Below, one piece after another: positions 56,295 through 64,000 of a stretch of 64,000 bases of DNA. The DNA is from Bacteroides fragilis NCTC 9343. Its GTDB lineage: Bacteria; Bacteroidota; Bacteroidia; Bacteroidales; Bacteroidaceae. Positions within the stretch are counted from its first letter, which is position 1, and every line of letters begins with the position of its first letter. The position numbers and the translations under genes are program-made. Location: NCBI RefSeq assembly GCF_000025985.1, contig NC_003228.3, positions 5,141,141 through 5,205,140 on the forward strand, given 5' to 3'. The notes beneath the pieces were generated by a model that was not told the origin of the DNA, searched no databases, and saw only the letters and a list, made by a program, of their open reading frames with translations.

Positions 56295-57371
56295 ATGAAA
56301 AACAAATCCGCCTGTTTCTTTGTACTCTCCCTGTTTGTCTGCTCCATGTTTACTTCATGTAACAAAGAATCTACTACCGAATGTCAGACTATCGACTTCT
56401 CTACCCTTTTTGACGGCCAACCGGAAAAGATCCCTTTGAAAGAATGGGCAAAATCCATACACTTTGTCCAATTAGAAACCAATGATTCCATACTGATAGG
56501 TAATATCCGCGCAACAATCCTACATAAAGACAAAATACTGGTACATCACAATAATTTATCCCTTTTCGATCTGTCGGGCAAATTTATTTGTAACATAGGT
56601 AGCAAAGGAGGAGGTCCCACCGAATATAGCGGCATTAATAATGCTTGGACAGATGATGAAGGCATTCACATTTTCGACATAGACAACAAAATTAAAACAT
56701 ATAACTGGAACGGAAAATGGATAAAGACCGAACCTATCCCGGAAAGCAATATCAAAGAAGTATTTCCCCTTGCATCAGGTAATAATATAAAAGCCGGTTA
56801 TATACAGAATATTACCGGAAATGAACCTCACAAAATTTACCTATTCAAAGACAGCACCATCCTGGCTAAAATACCCTATGGCAAATCCTTTCAAAAAGGA
56901 GAGATGACAATGGTATTCTACAATGAATGCTATCCATTCCATGCAGATGGCCGGACTTTCTTTAAAGAGATGTTCAACGATACCATTTTTTCCATCGATA
57001 ATCAATATCAACCCATTCCACGTTGGTACATTGAATTAGGAAAATACAAAATAGCAGAAGATGCCCGCTACACATTAACCGATCCCAGAAAAAGTGTCTT
57101 TGACAATGCAGCGACTTTAACTCCCATCGGGAAATGGGATAATAAACTTTTCTTTTCTGCAAGGGCCAATAAACAGAATTATCTTTTTTACTATGACCTG
57201 AAAGAAAAGAAATCCAATAGCATTCAAATTTCTTACCCGGAAAATTCATTCGCCATACCGGAAGAACATTCATTCATACCTAAGTGTATGTCTGACGACG
57301 GAAAATATCTGATTTCGTATGAAATACAAGAGAATGATGAAAATCCGGTGATCATATTAGCGGAAAAATAA
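56295..57371 (+). CDS. 6-bladed beta-propeller lipoprotein
   Basis: 358-residue lipoprotein with lipobox FTSC (Cys about 22). The mature chain is a run of about six beta-rich repeats (for example ILHKDKILVHHNNLSLFDLSG and WTDDEGIHIFDIDNK, each with a D/N-rich turn), as in the Bacteroides 6-bladed beta-propeller family (PF17170). Members are common, often in many copies per genome, and of unknown function; some lie near polysaccharide loci or signalling genes. It stands alone. The gene is lower in G+C than its neighbours (leuS, mutS), perhaps reflecting later acquisition. Confidence 0.8.
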   Translation: MKNKSACFFVLSLFVCSMFTSCNKESTTECQTIDFSTLFDGQPEKIPLKEWAKSIHFVQLETNDSILIGNIRATILHKDKILVHHNNLSLFDLSGKFICNIGSKGGGPTEYSGINNAWTDDEGIHIFDIDNKIKTYNWNGKWIKTEPIPESNIKEVFPLASGNNIKAGYIQNITGNEPHKIYLFKDSTILAKIPYGKSFQKGEMTMVFYNECYPFHADGRTFFKEMFNDTIFSIDNQYQPIPRWYIELGKYKIAEDARYTLTDPRKSVFDNAATLTPIGKWDNKLFFSARANKQNYLFYYDLKEKKSNSIQISYPENSFAIPEEHSFIPKCMSDDGKYLISYEIQENDENPVIILAEK

Positions 57372-57377
57372 TAAAGA

Positions 57378-57413
57378 AATCGGGATATAGTCTTTGTAAA
57401 CTATATCCCGATT
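57378..57413 (+). terminator. Hairpin after the beta-propeller gene
   Basis: AATCGGGATATAGT (57378-57391) and ACTATATCCCGATT (57400-57413) form a perfect 14-bp stem with an 8-base loop, six bases after the stop codon. T-run is weak. Confidence 0.65.
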
Positions 57414-57625
57414 CGTTATCCTTTCAGCACATCTTCGTGCTCAAACCTATTGAATGAATGTCATCATTTTTATCTTTTGAGTAATCATATACCTAATCGA
57501 TGATTACAAATATAAATACTAAAATTTAAATTATCAACAAATATAAGATTTTTATTTTCTGATTCTTCCTTTTCATACCTATTTTGTTTTTTAGCTATCT
57601 TCGTGGTTATCTGAAAATAATCATG

Positions 57626-57633
57626 TAAATTTG
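57626..57633 (+). promoter_or_regulatory. -7 box of leuS
   Basis: TAAATTTG, 53 bases before the leuS ATG, fits TAnnTTTG. Confidence 0.5.
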
Positions 57634-57686
57634 CTCCCTCATATAAAGCATATATTATAAATCACTATAAACAAAAGGTTATCGCT

Positions 57687-60518
57687 ATGGAATATAATTT
57701 CAGGGAGATCGAAAAGAAATGGCAGAAAATTTGGGTAGACAACCATACCTACCAGGTAAATGAAGATGCATCCAAACAAAAATTCTATGTACTCAATATG
57801 TTCCCCTATCCTTCGGGTGCCGGACTGCACGTAGGTCATCCCCTGGGATATATTGCCTCAGACATTTATGCGCGCTATAAACGCCTGCAAGGATTTAACG
57901 TATTGAACCCGATGGGATATGATGCTTACGGACTGCCGGCCGAACAATATGCTATTCAAACCGGACAGCACCCTGCAATTACCACTGTTAATAACATCAA
58001 CCGCTATCGTGAACAATTAGATAAGATTGGTTTCTCTTTCGACTGGAATCGTGAAATTCGCACTTGCGATCCGGAATATTATCATTGGACCCAATGGGCA
58101 TTTATCAAAATGTTCAACAGCTATTATTGCAATGATGAAAAACAGGCACGTCCCATCGAAGAGTTAATAGAAGCTTTTAGTACCAACGGAACACAAGGTA
58201 TGAACGTAGCCTGTGGCGAAGAAATGGACTTCACTGCCGACGAATGGAATGCTAAAAGCGAAAAAGAACAACAGGAAATCCTCATGAACTACCGTATAGC
58301 CTATTTGGGCAATACAATGGTAAACTGGTGTCCGGCTTTGGGTACCGTACTTGCCAATGATGAAGTAGTTGACGGTGTTTCCGAAAGAGGCGGTTATCCC
58401 GTTATTCAAAAAGTGATGCGTCAGTGGTGCCTGCGCGTATCCGCTTATGCACAGCGTTTGCTCGACGGACTTGAAACCGTAGAATGGACCGACTCGCTGA
58501 AAGAGACTCAACGCAACTGGATAGGACGCAGCGAAGGTGCTGAAATGAACTTTAAAGTGAAAGATTCGGATATTGAATTTACTATCTTTACAACCCGTGC
58601 CGACACGGTATTTGGAGTTACTTTCATGGTGCTTGCCCCGGAAAGTGAATTGGTAGCCAAGTTGACCACTCCGGAACAAAAAGCCGAAGTAGATGCTTAT
58701 CTGGACCGTACCAAAAAACGTACCGAACGCGAACGTATTGCCGACCGTAGCGTAAGCGGCGTATTCTCCGGAAGCTATGCCATTAACCCATTGACCAACG
58801 AACCCATACCGGTATGGATTAGCGATTATGTATTAGCAGGTTACGGTACAGGTGCCATCATGGCTGTTCCTGCACACGATAGCCGTGACTATGCTTTTGC
58901 CAAACATTTCAATCTGGAAATCCGTCCGCTGATCGAAGGTTGCGACGTCAGTGAAGAAAGCTTCGACGCCAAAGAAGGCATCATGATGAATTCTCCCCGT
59001 CCGGGAGCTCCCGAAGGTGGACTCGTATTGAACGGATTGACCGTAAAAGAAGCAATCGCCAAAACTAAAGAATATATCAAGGCAACCGGATTAGGCCGTG
59101 TGAAAGTCAATTTCCGTCTGCGTGATGCAATTTTCTCACGTCAGCGCTATTGGGGCGAACCATTCCCGGTTTACTACAAAGACGGAATGCCTTACATGAT
59201 TGATGAAAGTTGCCTCCCGCTGGAATTGCCGGAAGTAGCCAAATTCCTTCCTACCGAAACCGGTGAACCACCATTGGGACATGCCACTAAATGGGCATGG
59301 GACACTGTCAACAAATGCGTGACAGACAATGAAAACATTGATAATATAACCATTTTCCCACTGGAACTGAATACGATGCCGGGATTTGCCGGTTCATCCG
59401 CCTATTATCTGCGCTATATGGATCCGCGCAATCACGAAGCTCTCGTTTCTCCCGCCGTGGATCAGTACTGGAAAAATGTAGACTTATATGTAGGAGGTAC
59501 GGAACATGCTACCGGACACTTGATTTATTCACGTTTCTGGAATAAGTTCCTGCACGATTGGGGTATCTCCGTAGCCGAAGAGCCTTTCCAGAAACTTGTA
59601 AATCAGGGAATGATACAAGGACGAAGTAACTTTGTCTACCGTATCAAGGATACCAATACTTTCGTATCTCTCAATCTGAAAGATCAATATGAAGTTACTC
59701 CTATCCACGTAGATGTCAACATCGTATCCAACGATATCCTCGACCTGGAAGCTTTCAAGGCTTGGAGACCCGAATACGAAACTGCCGAATTTATTCTGGA
59801 AGACGGCAAGTATATCTGTGGATGGGCTGTTGAAAAGATGAGTAAATCTATGTTCAATGTGGTAAATCCGGATATGATTGTTGAAAAATACGGTGCCGAT
59901 ACACTCCGTATGTACGAAATGTTCCTCGGACCGGTTGAACAGTCCAAACCTTGGGATACGAACGGAATAGATGGCGTACATCGTTTCATCAAAAAATTCT
60001 GGTCATTGTTCTATGACAGAAACGGCGAATATCTGGTAAAAGACGAACCGGCTACCAAAGAAGAACTAAAAGCACTCCATAAGTTGATTAAGAAAGTAAC
60101 CGGTGATATCGAACAGTTCTCTTACAACACTTCAGTAAGTGCTTTCATGATCTGTGTCAATGAACTTTCAAGTCTGAAATGCAATAAAAAAGAGGTATTG
60201 GAGCAACTCATCGTAGTTCTTGCACCTTTTGCTCCGCATGTATGCGAAGAGTTATGGGATACACTGGGAAGCACCACCTCTGTATGTGATGCACAATGGC
60301 CGGCTTTCAACGAGCAATACCTGGTAGAAGATACGGTTAATTACACCATTTCTTTCAATGGTAAAGCACGTTTCAATATGGAATTTCCGGCTAATGCCGC
60401 CAGCGACGCGATTCAAGCCACTGTACTTGCCGACGAACGCTCGTTAAAATGGACAGAAGGCAAAACACCGAAGAAAGTTATCGTAGTCCCGAAGAAGATT
60501 GTTAACATTGTTATTTAA
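57687..60518 (+). CDS. leuS: Leucyl-tRNA synthetase
   Basis: Class I aminoacyl-tRNA synthetase charging tRNA-Leu. 943 residues. The HIGH motif reads HVGHPLGY within [13 protein letters not shown] (about 43-55); the CP1 editing domain (about 220-420) has [18 protein letters not shown] and [12 protein letters not shown]; the KMSKS motif is intact in [13 protein letters not shown]. The C-terminal anticodon-binding domain and the end segment [15 protein letters not shown] are present. The YitT gene starts 14 bases later. Confidence 0.97.
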   Translation: MEYNFREIEKKWQKIWVDNHTYQVNEDASKQKFYVLNMFPYPSGAGLHVGHPLGYIASDIYARYKRLQGFNVLNPMGYDAYGLPAEQYAIQTGQHPAITTVNNINRYREQLDKIGFSFDWNREIRTCDPEYYHWTQWAFIKMFNSYYCNDEKQARPIEELIEAFSTNGTQGMNVACGEEMDFTADEWNAKSEKEQQEILMNYRIAYLGNTMVNWCPALGTVLANDEVVDGVSERGGYPVIQKVMRQWCLRVSAYAQRLLDGLETVEWTDSLKETQRNWIGRSEGAEMNFKVKDSDIEFTIFTTRADTVFGVTFMVLAPESELVAKLTTPEQKAEVDAYLDRTKKRTERERIADRSVSGVFSGSYAINPLTNEPIPVWISDYVLAGYGTGAIMAVPAHDSRDYAFAKHFNLEIRPLIEGCDVSEESFDAKEGIMMNSPRPGAPEGGLVLNGLTVKEAIAKTKEYIKATGLGRVKVNFRLRDAIFSRQRYWGEPFPVYYKDGMPYMIDESCLPLELPEVAKFLPTETGEPPLGHATKWAWDTVNKCVTDNENIDNITIFPLELNTMPGFAGSSAYYLRYMDPRNHEALVSPAVDQYWKNVDLYVGGTEHATGHLIYSRFWNKFLHDWGISVAEEPFQKLVNQGMIQGRSNFVYRIKDTNTFVSLNLKDQYEVTPIHVDVNIVSNDILDLEAFKAWRPEYETAEFILEDGKYICGWAVEKMSKSMFNVVNPDMIVEKYGADTLRMYEMFLGPVEQSKPWDTNGIDGVHRFIKKFWSLFYDRNGEYLVKDEPATKEELKALHKLIKKVTGDIEQFSYNTSVSAFMICVNELSSLKCNKKEVLEQLIVVLAPFAPHVCEELWDTLGSTTSVCDAQWPAFNEQYLVEDTVNYTISFNGKARFNMEFPANAASDAIQATVLADERSLKWTEGKTPKKVIVVPKKIVNIVI

Positions 60519-60532
60519 TACCTACACACAAA

Positions 60533-61432
60533 ATGATTAGTAAACCCACAAAATCCGATGTAATGCGAGAGTTGAGAGATTATATTTTCATCACTCTCGG
60601 ACTGATAAGTTATGCATTAGGCTGGACAGCTTTTCTGATTCCTTATCAGATCACTACAGGTGGAACAACCGGTATCGGTGCCATCATCTATTATGCAACA
60701 GGTTTCCCCATTCAATGGTCCTACTTCATCATCAACGCTGTCCTGATGACATTTGCTATTAAGATACTCGGTCCGAAATTCAGTATAAAGACGACATACG
60801 CCATCTTTATGCTCACTTTCTTCCTATGGTTCTTCCAACTGATCATTGTGGACGATAAAGGAGCTCCGCTTCAGTTGGTAGGAGAAGGGCAGGACTTTAT
60901 GGCTTGCATCATCGGAGCCATCATGTGTGGTCTCGGATTAGGGGTGGTATTTAATAATAACGGCAGCACAGGTGGTACCGATATCATTGCAGCCATTGTT
61001 AATAAATATAAGGATGTTACTCTCGGACGAATGATCATGTTCTGTGATATCATTATCATCAGTTCATGCTATTTCATCTTTAACGACTGGCGCAGAGTGA
61101 TATTCGGTTTCGTTACCTTGTTTATCATCGGTTTCGTTCTGGACTATGTAGTCAACAGCGCCCGTCAATCGGTACAGTTCTTTATCTTTTCGAAAGATTA
61201 TGCAAAGATTGCCGACCGCATTACGAAAGAAACCCATCGGGGAGTGACCGTACTTGACGGATTGGGCTGGTACAGCCAGAATAATGTAAAAGTATTAGTT
61301 GTACTTGCCTACAAACGTCAGTCACTCGATATTTTCCGTTTGGTGAAAGATATCGATCCGAATGCTTTTATCTCGCAGAGTTCGGTAATCGGTGTATATG
61401 GTGAAGGATTCGACCGCCTGAAAATAAAATAA
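60533..61432 (+). CDS. YitT family membrane protein (DUF161/DUF2179)
   Basis: 299-residue membrane protein. Five hydrophobic helices in the N-terminal 200 residues, with the YitT pattern [24 protein letters not shown] and [17 protein letters not shown]; the C-terminal cytoplasmic DUF2179 domain (about 220-299) has [18 protein letters not shown] and [20 protein letters not shown]. Function is unknown, though the family has been linked to export. The start is 14 bases after leuS, and the ITPase follows 10 bases on, so the three genes are one operon. Confidence 0.9.
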   Translation: MISKPTKSDVMRELRDYIFITLGLISYALGWTAFLIPYQITTGGTTGIGAIIYYATGFPIQWSYFIINAVLMTFAIKILGPKFSIKTTYAIFMLTFFLWFFQLIIVDDKGAPLQLVGEGQDFMACIIGAIMCGLGLGVVFNNNGSTGGTDIIAAIVNKYKDVTLGRMIMFCDIIIISSCYFIFNDWRRVIFGFVTLFIIGFVLDYVVNSARQSVQFFIFSKDYAKIADRITKETHRGVTVLDGLGWYSQNNVKVLVVLAYKRQSLDIFRLVKDIDPNAFISQSSVIGVYGEGFDRLKIK

Positions 61433-61442
61433 ACTGCATACA

Positions 61443-62027
61443 ATGAAACGTAAACTTGTTTTCGCAACCAATAATGCACATAAGCTGGAAGAAGTATCTG
61501 CTATCTTAGGGGATAAAGTCGAGCTACTCAGCCTGAATGACATCAATTGTCATACAGATATTCCGGAGACAGCAGAGACTCTTGAAGGCAATGCATACCT
61601 CAAATCATCTTTTATTTACCGGAACTACGGATTAAACTGCTTTGCCGATGACACGGGACTGGAAGTTGAATCACTGGGAGGTGCTCCGGGTATCTATTCG
61701 GCCCGTTATGCCGGTGGAGAAGGACACAATGCGGAAGCCAACATGTTGAAACTCCTCCACGAACTGGAAGGAAAAGACAACCGTAGAGCACAGTTCCGTA
61801 CAGCTATTTCGCTCATTCTGGATGAAAAGGAGTATCTCTTCGAAGGAATCATAAAAGGCGAAATAATCAAAGAAAAAAGAGGTGATTCCGGATTCGGATA
61901 CGATCCGGTATTCGTTCCTGAAGGATACGACCGGACCTTTGCCGAATTAGGTAATGAAATTAAAAATCAAATCAGTCATCGTGCTTTGGCTGTGAACAAA
62001 CTATGTGAATTTCTTCGTTCAATCTGA
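61443..62027 (+). CDS. RdgB/HAM1-type non-canonical purine NTP pyrophosphatase
   Basis: 194-residue hydrolase that removes dITP, ITP and XTP from the nucleotide pool. The substrate-binding [11 protein letters not shown] at the N-terminus, [23 protein letters not shown] in the middle and [11 protein letters not shown] near the C-terminus are the family motifs. Last gene of the leuS-yitT-ITPase run, followed by an intrinsic terminator. Confidence 0.95.
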   Translation: MKRKLVFATNNAHKLEEVSAILGDKVELLSLNDINCHTDIPETAETLEGNAYLKSSFIYRNYGLNCFADDTGLEVESLGGAPGIYSARYAGGEGHNAEANMLKLLHELEGKDNRRAQFRTAISLILDEKEYLFEGIIKGEIIKEKRGDSGFGYDPVFVPEGYDRTFAELGNEIKNQISHRALAVNKLCEFLRSI

Positions 62028-62052
62028 TCGATAAAACGAAATAAATAAAATG

Positions 62053-62094
62053 AATCCTTCGGCTGAATATAATTTCAAACCGAAGGATTTTTTT
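62053..62094 (+). terminator. Intrinsic terminator of the leuS operon
   Basis: AATCCTTCGG (62053-62062) pairs with CCGAAGGATT (62080-62089), with a T-run to 62094. Confidence 0.85.
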
Positions 62095-62259
62095 ATACTT
62101 ACCGATGTCGGCAGACGGCACTTCCCCACCCGCTACTAATGTGACCAAATATGATATCAAACATCAGGAGATGAATGGGTACATGCGAAATACATAACGA
62201 AGCTGAATAAAATTCATTTCAATACTTCATTCATCCTGAAACACTAAGCTTACATTACA

Positions 62260-62346
62260 AAAACATCCGGATGTTCTGCATTAGAACATCCGGATGTTTT
62301 ATATCATAACATGGGGATCTTATTCAGCAAAACATCCCCATGTTAT
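62260..62346. repeat. Two intergenic palindromes, including the ACATGGGG family
   Basis: AAACATCCGGATGTTCT (62261-62277) and its exact complement (62283-62299) form a stem of at least 17 bp; each arm is itself palindromic around ACATCCGGATGT. Next to it ATAACATGGGGAT (62306-62318) pairs with ATCCCCATGTTAT (62334-62346). The region lies between convergent leuS-operon and nadA genes. No gene is credible in 62,347-62,617. Confidence 0.65.
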
Positions 62347-62617
62347 TACTCTATACTCTTTACTTTATTCTTCCGGACTCTATCCTTTTTCTCTGGTCCT
62401 TTATCCAATTTATCCCTCTTTTTCCTAAAGAGTAACCGCCATTCAATGGATCTTTCCTGTTTAAACACTATACACTTATTATTAACAGGTATTTCAACCG
62501 GTCTTGTTAATAACAAAAAATCGTATTATACCTTTATATATAAGTATAATACGATTCTTTTATATGATAAATACATTCAATATTAACCGGAAAGTTAACT
62601 TATTATTCACAACCTGT

Positions 62618-63610
62618 TTATAAGCCTAACTTAGCTGAAATCTCCAGCATCCGCTTAATCGGCTTTACCGCCTCTCTGGCAACTTCCGGGTCAACAGTTA
62701 CTTCCGGGAATTCGTATTTAAGGCAATTATAGAGCTTTTCCAGCGTGTTCAGCCGCATGAAGTTACATTCATTGCATCCACAGGTACTATCGTTAGGAGG
62801 AGCCGGAATGAATGTTTTTTGAGGGCATTTTTTCTGCATCTCGTGTAAGATACCTGCCTCCGTGGCCACAATGAACCGTTGCTTGTCACTGTTCACTGCA
62901 TATTTTAATAAAGCCGCTGTAGATCCCACCATATCGGCCAACTTTAATACCACACTCTTACATTCGGGATGCGCCAATACTACCGCATCGGGATATTGTG
63001 CTTTCAGTTCTACAATCTTCTCCACCGAAAACTGTTCATGCACATGGCAAGCTCCGTCCCACAACAGCATTTCACGTCCTGTAATCGAATTGATATAATT
63101 TCCCAGGTTACGATCCGGGCCGAAAATAATCTTTTCATCTTTCGGGAAACTTTCAACGATCTGTTTTGCATTAGTCGAAGTCACTACTACATCTGTCACC
63201 GCTTTCACAGCTGCCGTTGTATTCACATACGAAATCACCGTATATCCCGGATGTGCTTTCACAAACTCAGCAAACTTATCTGCCGGACAGCTGTCTGCCA
63301 ACGAACATCCTGCATTCAAGTCGGGCACCAGCACCTTCTTGTCCGGACAAAGCACCTTTGCGGTTTCTCCCATAAAATGAACGCCACACATCACAAGAAT
63401 ATCCGCATCGGTTTTGGCTGCAATTTGAGCCAAAGCCAGACTGTCCCCAATGTAGTCGGCAATATCCTGTATTTCGCCTTTCTGGTAATAGTGTCCCAGG
63501 ATTACCGCATTCTTTTCTTTTTTCAGTTCATTGATGGCTGCTTTCAGATCAATGCTTTTGTCTACGGGCTCGTCAACGAATCCCTTATTCACCCATTCTT
63601 CTCGATTCAT
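62618..63610 (-). CDS. nadA: Quinolinate synthase
   Basis: Iron-sulfur enzyme that condenses iminoaspartate with dihydroxyacetone phosphate to quinolinate, the de novo route to NAD. 330 residues, three-domain NadA fold. N-terminal LGHYYQKGEIQDIADYIGDSL, the Cys ligand in NAGCSLADSC (Cys102), a second in HPECKSVV and the third in CGCNECNFMRLNTLEKL. NadB and NadC are not in the window; they often neighbour nadA and may lie beyond the right edge. The start is the ATG at 63610. Confidence 0.96.
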   Translation of the reverse strand: MNREEWVNKGFVDEPVDKSIDLKAAINELKKEKNAVILGHYYQKGEIQDIADYIGDSLALAQIAAKTDADILVMCGVHFMGETAKVLCPDKKVLVPDLNAGCSLADSCPADKFAEFVKAHPGYTVISYVNTTAAVKAVTDVVVTSTNAKQIVESFPKDEKIIFGPDRNLGNYINSITGREMLLWDGACHVHEQFSVEKIVELKAQYPDAVVLAHPECKSVVLKLADMVGSTAALLKYAVNSDKQRFIVATEAGILHEMQKKCPQKTFIPAPPNDSTCGCNECNFMRLNTLEKLYNCLKYEFPEVTVDPEVAREAVKPIKRMLEISAKLGL

Positions 63611-63822
63611 TATATTCTTATTTTTTCTCTTCTTTTAAAAAGAAATCCTTTGTTAGTGATTATAGCCTGTTAATAGTGTTAGCAAATAAACCGGCTTTTT
63701 CTTGCCGGATAAGTTATTAGTTACTTATCTAAGTTTATAATCAGTTTATGAACGTGTCTATTTATTGATAATAAGCTATATTGCTAACTTCATTAACACC
63801 TTGTTGATAAAGTGCAAAGTTA
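63611..63822 (-). promoter_or_regulatory. nadA leader with candidate -7 box and small hairpin
   Basis: TAACTTTG on the minus strand (63815-63822) would give a leader of about 200 nt before nadA. Within it CCGGC (63691-63695) and GCCGG (63704-63708) form a small GC-rich hairpin in otherwise very AT-rich sequence. I see no known riboswitch fold. The rest of the right edge (63,823-64,000) holds no gene I can support. Confidence 0.4.
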
Positions 63823-64000
63823 AAAACTTTATGGATATAAACAGGCTAATTAGTACTGAAAAATCTGTTGAAGTATGCTTGGAAAGTTGAAGCTAACTTT
63901 TTTGTATTGTTCATATCCCGTTGCTCTTATACCTTCATTTGAATAATGCAAGAATTAGTTTTCAAAATATATGCTGATTCTTTTGACAGGTTTTAAACCG

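Noticed and set aside
62311..62586. 91-residue open frame between the ITPase and nadA
   Set aside because: Compositionally biased AT-rich translation starting inside a palindrome, with no family resemblance.

Overview
This looks like a chromosomal window from Bacteroides, most likely B. fragilis or a close relative. The signs are Bacteroides promoters (TTTG, about 20 bases, TAnnTTTG), A-rich rather than Shine-Dalgarno-like start regions, a SusR-like hybrid two-component sensor, a frdCAB fumarate reductase, DUF4374/PepSY/TonB iron genes, Mfa-type fimbrillin genes and family-typical proteins throughout. I see no rRNA, tRNA, CRISPR array, IS element, prophage or integrase. It is mostly core genome with a few accessory modules.

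Left part (1-9.6 kb). A fructan-use locus on the minus strand holds a GH32 fructan hydrolase, a hybrid two-component regulator with a periplasmic sugar-binding domain, and the start of a sugar porter cut by the window edge. Divergent from it is a TonB-dependent receptor followed by a secreted purple-acid-phosphatase-like enzyme, probably one nutrient-scavenging unit. From 9.6 to 18.5 kb come an MscS channel, a Ca/Na exchanger, a GNAT-like gene with parE, coaD and an S41 protease in one run, and a PAP2 phosphatase.

Middle (18.5-36 kb). Two paralogous AraC-type regulators bracket fumarate reductase frdCAB and a xusABC-like iron/xenosiderophore operon. Both regulators share an identically spaced N-terminal C-x5-C-x2-C-x23-C pattern, which I regard as the most interesting protein-level signal here. 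Next is a compact fimbrillin cluster (DUF3575, DUF5119, fimbrillin), then dprA, a YbgC-type thioesterase, a U32 protein and a DUF2059 protein.

Right part (36-64 kb). dusB; a CDF transporter, NAD-dependent epimerase/reductase and PAP2/IPC-synthase-like trio (possibly sphingolipid related); rnr; an ECF sigma factor with a four-helix membrane protein; a PNPOx-like protein; cysK; an esterase; a DUF4932 zincin; ychF; a ketopantoate reductase-like gene, lgt and a CAT-like gene; mutS; a 6-bladed beta-propeller lipoprotein; leuS; a YitT protein; an ITPase; and nadA.

Non-coding content is unusually informative. Three copies of a ~65-nt promoter-plus-terminator element look like a paralogous small RNA family, with compensatory changes in the terminator stem. 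Several long intergenic inverted repeats fall into at least two families: one built on CACAGAGT words, one on ACATGGGG words. Candidate operators lie at cysK, at the xus-like operon and upstream of the TonB receptor/phosphatase pair.
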